Positions 24,501-38,400 of a stretch of 64,000 bases of DNA are shown here, piece after piece. How positions within the stretch are numbered: position 1 is the stretch's first letter; every line of letters starts with the position of its first letter. This stretch comes from Schistosoma haematobium (Eukaryota > Platyhelminthes > Trematoda > Strigeidida > Schistosomatidae). The position numbers and the translations under genes were made by a program. The stretch covers positions 1 through 64,000 of the forward strand of contig NC_067202.1 in NCBI RefSeq assembly GCF_000699445.3, given 5' to 3'. Under the pieces are notes generated by a model that saw nothing but the letters and a program-made list of their open reading frames with translations, was not told where the DNA came from and searched no databases.

Positions 24501-27500
24501 GAACAAATGGCGTATGAACCAATTGTTGGTCACCGGCTACCATGTGACTGCATCTCCTTACGTTGATACACTGCCTTGTGGATCAGACATTCAGGTCGAA
24601 GGCTAAGGGGGTGTCCCCCTAAGAAAACCACCTGCTTCTGTTTGGGCACCCGGGCAATAACACAGCCCTCACACACATCGAATGAGATATGTGTGGCACA
24701 TATGTATTTGGTGCCTCCTTGTACCAATATCTATGTGTTAAAATAAATAAAATAATAAACTGTCAAAATGACTAAGGTAACATTGAATTAGTGCTTATGC
24801 TTTATTGAAATATTATTCAATGCATAACGTCATTAGTCCACTTGCCTGGTCTAAAATATGTCAATTTCGTCAGTCGAAAATCTAAAGTTCTATACATTTA
24901 TGGAACCAAAAGTATTAACATGACTAGAACAATTGCTCATATAGTTCACTAAGAGTGTAATGCTTTGGAATGTTAACCTTATATAATTATAGGCAATGTA
25001 TGTTTATGATTATTATGTCACATAAGCAATACTGACTGGATGATTCTCCCCACCTTTCACCGAGCTGAATAAACACAATGATTGATCACTTACTATACAA
25101 GTCATAGAACATTATTATGATGAAACCCCGAACATTATACTTCAGCTTTTCTACCCCCCCCTTGAGAAATACACCACCCACTTCTTAATATAATCTTGAG
25201 GAGAACATCATCTTATCATAGTTAAAGACTAAAAATAACTCAGGATTTTGTGCATTCTAACAGTAATTCACTAGTGGTTGATACTTTGTATTGCGTTCCA
25301 AAAATGTTTCAAAACATACAGTAGCTATTTGAGCACTTTTCAAGTTTGACTCTAATCTTTACTTGTATAAGAGCCTTCACATTGAACTTGTCGCATGATA
25401 TTACTCAAACGCTTATTTCCAAGTATCTTTGACTTTAGCTATTAAAAGTGAATGCAATAAGTGTCGATTTGAAATAGAGAAAAACGTCCATTTCCTTAAT
25501 TAGTAATTTACAACACTTTGAAATGGTATCAAGTTGAACTAGACATTGACAAAAGCTTTACTGAGTTTCATTTCATACCACCATCTAAATAGACAAAAGC
25601 AATTACTTTACCAAAATTTAATACTCAACGGATGTATTACTGATAACATAGCTGAAGGTAGTTGTGCTTATAATCTACCACTAGGTCAAAAAGTACAATT
25701 TTTTATTGATTACTGGAGATAGATGATATATATATATATATATTTGTATTTATTTCATCAGTATAACCTTTTAGGCCAATATTTGTTTCTGGATAACAAG
25801 TGAGAAATAGTGGCCAGTGGAGTTCAGCCAGGTCTGTTGTGAAGACAATGGTGGATGTGTCACTCAATTTCATGGATTAGTTGAAGTTAAACATTAACAG
25901 TGTTAGAAGTCGGCTCAGTGGTCTAGTTGTTGAGTGCTCGCACTCGAAACGAGTAGGTCCTAGGTTCGAATCTCGCAGGGGCGAGGTCGTGGATGCGCAC
26001 TGCTGAGGGGTCCCGTAATAGGACGAAACGCCCGTCCAGTGCTTCCAGGTTTTTCACAGTGGTCTAGCTTCAACTGACTCATGATCTTAACTATTGAATA
26101 AAAAAGGTTTTAAATGTGACATTTAAGCAAACCTTTGTAAGTTGTTTAACTTTTTCATATCTGCTGATTTGTGGCAAAGTATTCCGTTCCAAAACATTTA
26201 ATCGATCAATTAATATTTGTGTTTCCTTGATAGAATCACCCATATCTAAACATTCCACTTCTGCTGAATGAAGTACCAGCCAATGTTCCAAAGAATCTGC
26301 GACACTTGATAAGAAAAATAACAAATACATGTACGCAAATGATCATAGGATAGTCGAAATTAGTAAACAGACTGAACAGTTGTACTATTTCTTCCTATGA
26401 CTGATGAACGAATAGTTAGAAAACGAAGCAAAAATAATATTTATGTCACTATCACACCATAAAATGAGATAAAATAGTTCAACTTTCAGAGTTAGATAAA
26501 TGCATATAGGCCACTCGGATTATGAGCTGACGTTTGAAATGTTTGAATCGATGAATCAGTTTAGCTGACTTGAATTATAGATGGTTTCAACCCTCTTCAT
26601 TATCTAAGGTTTATTTCTCAGTTCATTATTTGATTGATTATGTTCACACTATTTGCCAATAGAAGTATTAAGTAGTCATTGATCTCAATACATCTGAAAT
26701 ATTTTCAGTATAATGTTAAACCTCTGTCACTTTAAAAGCATTACAATTTGACTGATTACACTGATAACCGATTCGTTAAGAAATATGAACCTCTGATTAA
26801 TGAACTAATTATGCGTGAATAATAAGGAGGACCCCAATAACATACCAAAAACAAGTGTAAACTCCTCCCGGGTTGTCATTAGTATCCTGATTTAAATAGA
26901 ATTTGATACCTGAATCATAGAAGCTAAAACTTTGAAAATATTTTTGTGAAAAAGCTCGAATCATAGGCATTGATTTCCGAAATTAACCACATACGTTATT
27001 CGAAATGATTAAAGCAGTGACAGACAGGTTAGTTGCGAAAAAACGCCAGTAGTAGAAACCCTTTGAAATGTATGTTTAAATGGATGACTAAGTTCAAATT
27101 CAAGAGTATTTCGTGTGAAATGTCTAACAGACCTATCAAATGATTGTGTGAAATAACGAAACCATTAATTGACTGATCAAATTTCAATAGTACAAGAAGT
27201 CAGGTAGTGATCAGTTATCATTTAACTCACCTTGCAAACTCATTAATACTAAGTTGTAATTCTAGTCGTTCATATATTTGATGCCATTTCTTGTGCAAAT
27301 TATACCATGATGTTACTACCTGTGTCATACGTAACTGAAGATCTTTTATTATTTGGTCTTCTTCATCGCTCATATGACTCTCATTTTGTAAATCCATTTG
27401 ATTTAATGCCAAAGATGATGAATCTGACTTCTGACTGTAATTTGCATTTAACCTCACAGATTCAAGGTGAGGATCAGAGGAAATTGATCTAACTGTTGCG

Positions 27501-29433
27501 ATTCGACTGTGTTGTTCAGATTTTTCTATAATACAATGCTTGTCAGTAATATTCACATTTTGTAAGGTATTATTCCGGAACTTTTTCTGCTGTTCACTGA
27601 TCTTACAAATTTGTATTTCATCAGCTGGATTATTAGTTCCATGTTGTTTTCCCATTTCCGTTTTCGAATATAACTGGGACATTTCGTATGGCTGGTGGCA
27701 CTTTTCATATCTTGACTTATCATATTGCATCAAATGTTGTTTGAATGAAGCTTTCAGTCTTTTACCTTCTTCTAAGTATGAGTTGACTTTGTCATTTCTA
27801 GCATTTAGTTCGGCTCGCAACTGAAGTGCTTGACCAATGGCAAATTTTATATTCTCAGTTGTACTGAAATATAAAAAGGATAATGTTTTATAAACTTTAG
27901 ATCATTTAGAGTAAAAACATTGGTGAATAACTATGGAAAATATTTGAAATATAAAAGTAAACATAAAACCTTGTTAAATTCACAGATGAGCAGACTTAGC
28001 AACGAAATTGTTTCAAACTTCATTGTTCCTGCATGTACATACCAATTGCCTTATGTTCCCGTTCTTTCCTTCTTGATCTTCTTGAGATCCTGCTGCCAGA
28101 CATTCCATTGCTAACTAACGTTATATACTACTTATGTTGATACAAGTAGCATGAACCACACTACATTCCAGTGCTGTTTTAAAAATTATGTTTTTTAAAG
28201 TCACGCAGTTAGTTTCTTAAAAGATACTTTGAGGCAATGCTATTGAACAAACCACTGACATTGATAACTCGCTAGACATGGTTAAACTGCGTGAAAATGC
28301 TTTATATTTATTACTTTACTCACTTCAAAATTAAACATTAGTTAAGTTGGGTGGTTAGTTCAGCAGTTGTTGGGAATAAAAATCTAAATTTTATCTTACT
28401 GAAAGTTAATTTATCACCCTTATGATGTGTGACAGAAAAACCTTGATTCACTATTGAGAAGCTCATAGTTTTTGTTTAAGAAAACCGGAATGCCAAGACT
28501 TTAGCAATTGATAGTTTGACAATAATGTAGATAATTGCTGTTGTTCGAAGAAAGAACAAACATAAACAGTTCGGTTGATAATGACCTAACAAATTCAAAT
28601 ATCTGAAATGCTAATTAAAGATTTTAAAGCAAACCGCAATATTTGCTGTAAACCAGTTGGTTTCGATATAATTATACTACTTATTGTGATTAGAAATGAT
28701 AGACATTGGTGGAGATTTGTAGCTCAGGTGGATGATTTTGGTGAAGTTTTGTTCTTTGAGCTGGATGGTTTGATCGTGACCAAAACTCCACCAAAATGAT
28801 AGAAATTATCTGGAATAAATATAAAGTTTTATAAATGCTTTAAAGTAAAAAGAAATAAATGATCACAAGAACTATTGAGTACCATTTGTTTGGTACGAAC
28901 TAACAGAACTAAAAACAACTGTTCAACAGACTCCTAAATGAGTTAGGAATGGATGCTGAAAAATATGGAATTATAAACTACTATTTTTAATATATCCGTT
29001 TGATCATGTCTAGAAAACTGTTGAAAAACAAAAAATATTTGTAGTTAGCGCTCATTTCGTGTGGAAATAACATTGAAAATTGCTGAACATTCGAACATTG
29101 GACTCCTTAGTATTGTTTGATATCTAATCCCCAAGTGGTCGAACCCAGATCATACAGATCTTGCGGCCATTACATAATATTCCGGCAACTGAACTAATAA
29201 TATTGCACTACCAATATCAACTCCTGGTAGGGTCACGGATGAGGACTTTTGAAATGTTCTATAATAGGATAGAAAACTGTTCATTGTCATCTGAATTTCG
29301 ACTAACATCTAGCGTCATAGAGTTCATGATAGGCTGAATTGAACTAAGTCCATTCTATCTATTCAGGTCTCTTCACAGGATACAATACATTTGCAACTTC
29401 TGTACGATGAGGACTAGATAACTGGAATTCTTT

Positions 29434-29474
<41 letters not shown>

Positions 29475-32400
29475 GAAATAGTGTTGATTATTGTTCAAAG
29501 CAAGGCAAAGGGAAAATATCCATAACAGATAAGGATTTATTTCATCAACAGCAATACGTAAACTATATTTTTAACCAATTACACCTTTGAGAGATGCCAT
29601 GATGACCTTGATAGTGTGCATCTAATAATTAGGACTAAATGAGGGTTATAAACCTGTTTGAAGAATTAGAATTATGATTTACAGTTGATGATAAGACTAG
29701 GCATTAGATTTAGGGTTTTCATCGTGATCTAATGCCAAGATGCTATTTCGTCAAATGAATGAGTGAATTTCGCGCCAAAATCCACGACCTGTTATCTTAT
29801 GCCTGATTGATTCGTTCAGAAACATTATCGTTTATTCTTTCTGAAAATGACAAATGATTTTACATCACTCCTAGTTTATACTTTTTTCTTGTTTAGAAAC
29901 TTTAATTGATAACAAATTGGGAATAAATTGGCAATCAATAGAAAGATTGAAAACATAATAAACGGAGGTAGATTAATCATTATTGAAATGATATATCTAT
30001 CTTTTGAATTAGAATTATTTAGATCTATTTTATACTGACTACATGATCAAGAATGTTTCCAGGCCCTATTTAGCTATTCATAGTGTACACATATGTACTA
30101 TTTTCAAGTGAACGAAATACATCTATTAAGATATAGACCAGAGGTAAGCTATACCATCATAAATATTATACTCTTTTTCTCTTAATCCTTGGATGTTTAT
30201 TACCTGATGTTATGAAACAATACTCGTAATTTACAACTGTAGATTGATAGTGGAGAACTGGTAAAAGCTATGCCAAAATCAGATTTATAAAGAATACTAA
30301 AATGTTTTTGAATGATAAAAGTCTTCATTCTTGAACTTTTAAATCATGATATCATAAATGAAAGAACAATTACTACGTTCAGTCCTGGGTGATTGACTGA
30401 AATCTAACGAATACCGTTGGTAAGAATAGGTTGATTATGAATACAGTGGTCTTGAGTGCTGTTAGACGTATGAGGGAGGTTATCACTTCCCGGTTGCACA
30501 CACCGTGGAAGGGTTCTTCTGGAGATATCTCAAGAAAGAAATTGGATTAAAGGTGGTCTTAGTGACCTGAGAGCGTGACCGCAGTGCTCAAGAGACAACT
30601 GCTTGAGGTTGGTCACACACGACCTTTTTATGAGTTTTTTGTGTGAGCTCCGTACTTGTTAAGACCTTATCGCCGGAGACGGATATCCGTGGGATAAGGC
30701 GAGGTGTGCATTTTTAGGGTCGACCTTTTCTAACCCCACTCCTCGTTGTGGGAAGGCAGCATCGCTGTCATGTTGGCTGTCTGAAGGAAACACCTTACTG
30801 CTGTCACACCTCTGTACAGTCAGCAGTACGACTTCACCTTCGGACCTTGGGTTTGTTGCTTTTAGTCTTACCGCTCTTCAACCGACCTGTCTGACATTAT
30901 AGGACCTTGAGGAACGGTTGTTCTAGCCAGTATAGCTTGGTGGCTTCATCACGATAGGTAAGCCCAACCATGTCAAGTTAGCAACAACGATCGGAGTTGG
31001 CAAGAAATAACGATGTAAACTAATAAGATTAGTAATCAACGATTTTATTGGTTTTCAAAAATTCATAGAGCTAAGACGATTGCATCGGAAGTTCCTGTCG
31101 ATTTGGCAAAAATTAATTATTGACTATTGAACTTACAAGTTACAGTTTTCTTAAAATACATCTAAACAAATAATACTGTTTTCAGTAAAATCTCCAGAAG
31201 GCTTTACGTCTGTTTAAATTTATATCTTCGACCATAGAAGTAAAATATAAAACGCCTTCGATGCTTATTTTAATGACTAATGTGTGTACTAGACTTCTCA
31301 TTCGAATCAGCCTATTTAATGTTTCGGGGTATAGATAACAAACCCTAACTCTATACAATCAAAGAAGAACCTATGACTTATGAACTATGTTTAAATCTTA
31401 GGGTTATGTTGTTTTCGATTCGTGGTTAGTTTAGTTAACATCTTGTTTCAATGCTTTAAAAGAATTAACTGATAGCTTCTTGTTGTAGGTAGAACGAAAA
31501 CAATCACAGTGGCTTGTCTAATGTTTTCAGTTTTTTACGAATAAAGTCTGTTCATGACAGAAAGTATGAACATTCGAGCTAATAGCTCTAGTCCTTGTGT
31601 TCAAAATCAGTTTACAATATCTCAGTGACTTTCTGGGCTGGAGAAAGCCCAATTTTTTCCACTATTTATTCATTCCTTTTATTTACAAAAGGTATACTTA
31701 GATCAACTATTGAAACACTTTGTATTATACTTTTATTTAATTACTTTACCTGTCAATATATTATTTACTTGTGTTTTTTGCCTTAGTATGCTTGGGTATA
31801 CAATCTGTTTTAATGTTATTATTTACTCACAAATTCCGTTTCTGGTCTAATATTATTGAACTACACATATAAATATTATTATGTTATTGCCGTATATATG
31901 TATAAACTCCTCCTGGAGTCCCTCCGGAGGCTACCGTCGGTCCCAAGCCCGGATAAAGGAGGAGGATTGGGCATGGGGTTAGCGATCCCATCCCGTAGAA
32001 AACTAACTCGCTGAAAATCGCTAACCAGAAAAAATTATTCAAAAATTTATATGTATGTATGTATTATTATATATACCAGTAGAACAAAGCCTGATGAAGA
32101 TTTATTTAAACAATTTTGTTCACTTTCTATATGTTGTTGATATGTACACGATGGATATTCATCATATTACAAAAGCACATCATGAAAGCACCCGAAATAT
32201 GATATTATAGTCAGTATTTTTTCGAATTCTCATTTGGAACAACATTTTTATTGTTTTCCTACTTTATGTGAGACTTCTGTTAATCATAGATGATGATGAT
32301 TAAAACATTATCCACCATGATGAGAATCATGTTGCTGAGTGAATTTGTCAAATTAATATTATGAATATTCAATACAATTTAAACGGTAAAGAATAAATAA

Positions 32401-35400
32401 TCATGAATGATAGACAGTAGATCTTTTAAGTGTCACCGTTTGATTGTTCATACTGATTAGAAATTTACAATCTTTATAACAACCCAATTTAATGACAAGG
32501 GATGCTACGCCTAACTCTCAGGGTCTGAAAAGTCAGAAACATGAAAATTTCGCAAATGCGATGAAAATAATCTTGGTAGTCCAGTAATAGTATTCCGAAA
32601 CCAGACAATGTGTTTTAAGCGTTATTTAAGCACTAACGCTTCAGGCTGGACTATTTCGTTTACTACTCTACAAATGTGTTGTATGCAGTATAAGCTATAT
32701 GGCTATGTAGAGCTGAAGGTCTGATATGAGGCTGGAGGTTCGCCATTGATATTGTGGACGGTTTGGCATTGCTTTGTCAAGTTTTGCTGACTGTTCACGC
32801 AAAAAATTGATTTGCTGGTTAACCGATTTCATTCATACTGGTGGTTGCTTTTCACTGTTCCCGAGGGCCATTGTCGTTGAGATATTGCAAGACATGTCAC
32901 GATTGCTAACATTAACGAGTTTGACTGTCGTGTAAGCGGAATAGGTCAACTTTGGCCTGTTCGTGATGTGCATAACTGATCCACGCGATCATTGATCGTA
33001 ATAACTATACATGTGACGTGAATGTGTATATGAATGGTGCGAATGGTCCACCAGAGTGCTCAGTACCTGTGTGGTTGCGCCTCAGGATTGAGCTGTAGTA
33101 TTCAGATTTTAGCGTTAGAGCCTATACGGTGTCTGGTTCTCCTGTGAAGCGGGATTGAGCTGTACTGCTTGGGTTGTCACATGAAAGTCTGGATGGTGTC
33201 TGGTTCTCCTGAAAACCAATGTAAAATCACCCTGGCCCACAAGAGTATATTATATAACTATGAATGAATTGAATTACAGATATTTCAGTATGGTTCATCT
33301 AAAACTGAAGTGATTTCAGTGAGACTATAATTTATGGATGACCTTTGAGAGATGCCATGATGACCTTGATAGTGTGCATCTAATAATTAGGACTAAATGA
33401 GGGTTATAAACCTGTTTGAAGAATTAGAATTATGATTTACAGTTGATGATAAGACTAGGCATTAGATTTAGGGTTTTCATCGTGATCTAATGCCAAGATG
33501 CTATTTCGTCAAATGAATGAGTGAATTTCGCGCCAAAATCCACGACCTGTTATCTTATGCCTGATTGGTTAGTCCAGAAATTATAGTCTCGCCATAATTT
33601 CCACTGTAAATTGTTAGTTTTACAAAAAGCATCTATACAACTTGTTCGAATTATTTAAAATTCTTGTGTTGAAATCAAATAATATACTATCCAGCTCCCT
33701 GCGAGATTCGAACCCAGGACCTATCAGTCTCGCGCCAGTGTCTAACATAAACCAATCCACTAACACTAAGACCATTGGATGCCGGCTCAGCGGTCTAGTT
33801 GGTTGAGCGTCTGGCGCGAGACCGATAAGTCCTGGGATCGAATTTCGCGAGGAGCGGGATCGTGGATGCGCACTGCCACTGAGGAGTCCCATACTAGGAC
33901 GAAACGGCCGTCCAGTGCTTCCAGGTTTCCAACGGTGGTCCAACATCGATTGATTCATGATCTCAATCAAAAAACTTATTAATCTCCACAACCTCTATAC
34001 TGTGAAATAATATAATTTGATTTGTAAAAAGATACGTTTGTTTTTGTTATCCAAAGTTGATCATGACCAATTAATCCTTGCTTAAAATGTCATTTCTTCT
34101 TGAAACACTATCGGATTTTAACAAATAGAACATAGTAAAGTATGACCAAAATAGAAAAAAATAGAAAATCTCAACATTACATGTGATTCGATTTCTTGAT
34201 TACAGTAGATTGTGGTGGATTCATATTCCATATATCCATTTCAATACGTTCTAATTCTTTTTGACATTGTTGGGTCCAGTTGAAAAAAGCATCTAAATTG
34301 GATATCCAACGATATAATGCAATAGAACGTTTTAATCTGATACGACGAAGATGAGTTTTATCTTTAAGTTGATACCAGACAGAGAGAAGAATATCACGTG
34401 GTTTTTTTAAACGTTTAATCCAATTACCAGAATAAAGAGGAAGAAGGTAATCCGCTGCTTTTTCTACCCAATTAATCTGTATCATTGAATAAAATGATGA
34501 TAAGCAATGGATAGTTTTATTTTTTAACACTTCAAATGCTTAAACCGTCTTAAAATAAATTTAGATTCATGTTTTTACTTGAAATCTAGTTGTTTACTGT
34601 AATAATCCTTGTAATGAATTGAAATCTGTTCACTTAAATTTGACCACTGTTTGCTGTACATATGAAAATCCCATGATTCATAAACCTATTTACTTACTCA
34701 CTATTTTGGACATAATGTCACTTTATCGACGATCAAAGAAATCAGGATGACCATCAGACAAATCAAGAGAGGGGAAGCAGGAGGATATGACAGTATACCA
34801 GCTAAAGCACTTAAGTCAGACACAAAAATAACTGTAAACATGCTTCACGTTCTATTCAGGAAGATTTGGGAGCAAGAAGAAGTGTCGCTGGCAGACTGGA
34901 AAAAAAGATATCTCATCAAGATGCCAAGGAGAGGAGATTTGAGCAAATGTGAGAACTATAGAGGAATCACAGTACTATCGGTACCAGGAAAGGTTTTCGA
35001 CAAAGTGACGCTGGACAGGACGAAAAACTCAGTAGACGTCCAGCTTCGATCTCAACAAACCGGATTCCGCAAGGATCGGTTGTGCACGAAACAAATAGCG
35101 ACAGTATGGATCATTATTGAGCAATCAATTTGATGGCATTAGCCACTATAAATCAAGTTCCTTGACAGTTGGGAAAGGATGGACTTATGTAACCTTTCTT
35201 GATACTATGGTGTACCTGAGAAGATCTTCATCATCATATGAAATTCACACGATGAACTACAGTGCAAAGTCGTGAATGCAGAAGAGCTGACAGACTCGAT
35301 CGGTGTGAGGACCGGAGTCAGATAGGGTAGCTTACTCTTTCCCTTCTTCTTTCTTCCGTTGGTTGACTAGATTAGGAAGACCTCCACATCTGAGGTGAAG

Positions 35401-38400
35401 CACGGAATACAATGGATAGATTAGAAACAAATAGAAGATTTAGACTTCACAGATGATGTGACCCTTCGATCACATACACATGAACAAATGCAGGTGAAGA
35501 GAACTAGTGTTGCAGCCGCCGCTGCATCAGTAGGCCTCAACATAAGCAAGGCAAAAACCAAGATTCTCAAATTTAACACGGAGAACAACCAACCCAATCA
35601 CATTCGATGGAGAAACTCTGGAAGAGGTGCAGACATTCACGTACCTGGCGGATCAGCATCATCAATGGACAAGGATGATCCAATGCAGACGTAAAGGCGA
35701 GGATTGGCAAATCAAGAGAAGCATTCCTACAATTGAAGAACATATGGGACTAAAAACAACTCTCAACCAATATCAAAGTTAGAGTTTTTATTACGAACGT
35801 CGAGACGGTCCTGCTGTACGGAGTTGAAACTTGAAGAACTACCACAACCACCATCAAAAATGTACAAGTGTTTTTAAACAATTGTCTGCTGAAGATACCC
35901 AGTGTTCGTTTGCCGAATACCATCAGAAACAGCCTACTGTGAGGGAGAACGAACCAGCTTCCAAATGAAGAGGAAATGAGGAAAAGACTTTAGAAGTGGG
36001 TAGGAATTCATCAAATTGCATCACGACGCAATCGCTAACTTGGAATCCTGATTAGAAATGGAAAAGAGGAATAACAAAAAAATGCATTGCGCCGAGTATT
36101 GGAAACAGACATGAAAAGGATGAATCGCAACTGGAAACAACTGAAAAAGATTGCCCAGAACAGAGTCGAGTGGAGATTGCAGATGAATGGCCTTCGCTCC
36201 TCCACAAGGAGTAACAGTCGTAATTAAGCAAGCATTTAGTATCTCTTTTTAAATTTACATTCTTGTTGATCAGTTAATTTTACAACCTATATGTTTTTCT
36301 TTTCACTTTCATCATATTGTTCGTACCGGTAGTTATGTTCTTTAACTCTCTTCTAGAAAACGTTTTTACACTGCTGCATTTCAATAATTATCAATGAAAT
36401 ACGAATCCTTTCGATCTTTAAAACTTACAAACCTCAGTAGCTGAGTGGATAATGCGATGGCGTTTGAAGCGAATGGTACTGAGTTCGAGTCCCAGAGTGA
36501 ACATCAACTCTGAGATGCACGTATATCCAGCTGACGAGTCCCAAACAGGACGAAACGCGCGTCTTGGATTCGGATTCCACTGTTAGCCACTATTACAAAC
36601 CTATCATTCAAGTAAGAGTATTTCAACTTAAAGTAAAATATTCTTCATATTTAGAATGACCATAGATATGATTACGATGTCATCGGAAATGGAACTTTCT
36701 CTTATTAACAGTTTTCATATCCTTGTTTCTTAATATGATAGATCATTTTTGTTGGTTAAGAAGTTTTGTTTCCGATCTGGATAAACTTGAAACTCAGGAC
36801 ATTCTTTACATTATCTGTGTCACAATCACTTCAAGTCCAATGAACTAACAGATGCAACTATTTAATTTGTGATACAAAATATTTATGAACGGTTGATTTA
36901 ACAACTTACTAGTGGTTCAAGAGCTTGGACATCTTGTTCAAATGCAGATAACAATGAAAGTTGTTTACAAATGGCTTGTACGTCTTTACCAATGGATTGA
37001 GACAACTGATCGGATTTTTCTTGAACAAGTTTCAAAGTTTCCTGTGATTAGTAGAGAATGTGCCAATGGGTGAAAGACGATTACTTTCAAGTTGACAATT
37101 ACAATACAATGTAGTGACTTAAAATTTCAATGACCGAACTCAGATTTTCTGTCATTTTCTTGGTCGTAGAATAAAATTAGAAGAGTGGATTACTTAATCA
37201 GATTTCGCTTGAGTCCCATACTACGACAAAACGGTCGTCCAGTGCTTCCACATTTTTTCCATGGTAGTCTAGCTTCAATTGACTCATGAATTCATTTAGC
37301 AAATCACTCTAAAAGTCTTAAAAATGTATTCTTTGTTTTTAGTTGAACATTATTCATCGAGAGTTAGTATGCAACATGATGTTTACAGAATCACCAGCAA
37401 ACCATACCACCAATCTCATCGAAACGACTCATTACATGCAGAGGAAACAATTTCCATAATGTCAAAAACAAATTTTATCATCAAATTAAGAAAAATGTAG
37501 GAAAAAGGATTTACGATATATCTGCTGATAACTTATGATAACTCAACAGTGAAATAATCTCCCTGTAAGTAATACCCCCTGATAATCTTAATACAGTTCC
37601 TGCCATCCTAAAATAATCCATCATGATCAACAAAGAGAATGACGGTTTTTACAAGACAAAAATATATTTAAATGTCATTCTTAACGTGATGGCAAATTGT
37701 GGAGAATAATATCGATACATGATGTATTATTTCATCACTGACTCTGTTTCCTATATTTTTCAAAGTTCATGTGACACCTTTACGTGTATGAAGAAAGTGT
37801 ATCAGTGCAAAATGAATAAGAACAAAAAACTTACAGAGCAACGAATTATAAAAATAAATCGATGAGCAGCTGAAATTAATAATTTTACTCGTGAACAAAT
37901 TAATTCACGTAGATCAGCCCATGTTTCTGAAATAATATCTTGCCAAAATGCAATACGTGGAGAATCTGAATGTTTTGTACGTATTAAACAACGACACATA
38001 TTCATAACTCTTGCTGTACGTTCAGAAGCTAAACCAGATGTATGTACAAATTGATCAGTTATGTTTATGGTATATACTGTTGAAATAGGATCAAATGAAT
38101 GTAGTTCAACTTCTACAAATGATGTAAAAGATTCACCTAGAAGATTTTCACCAAAATGTATGAATCGATTGATAATACATACACATTCATTCAAACTTCG
38201 ACCGGTATATGTTGAAGAAGCTATAGTGATTTGTTGATTTAACCAATTCTGAAGTAAAAAAAATCAGATGAAATTTGTAGAATATGTAGATACTTATGAG
38301 AAATCTATATGAGCAAATTTAACTATTAAACACTTTTATGAACACAAACATGTTGACAAAATGAACTTTTTGTTACAGATATCATTGTATGTTGTAAGTG

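Noticed and set aside
29434..29474. TTA repeats and other tandem-like stretches as a CRISPR array
   Set aside because: Simple microsatellites without spacers, in a eukaryotic genome.
33620..33991. 123-codon - strand frame, and similar frames at 51039, 56204, 56533 and 61022
   Set aside because: All read across SINE-B copies and give the same repeat-derived peptide ([15 protein letters not shown]).
36428..36600. tRNA-like heads of the SINEs as functional tRNA genes
   Set aside because: They have pol III boxes but no closed acceptor stem or sensible anticodon arm, and they run straight into ribozyme sequence.
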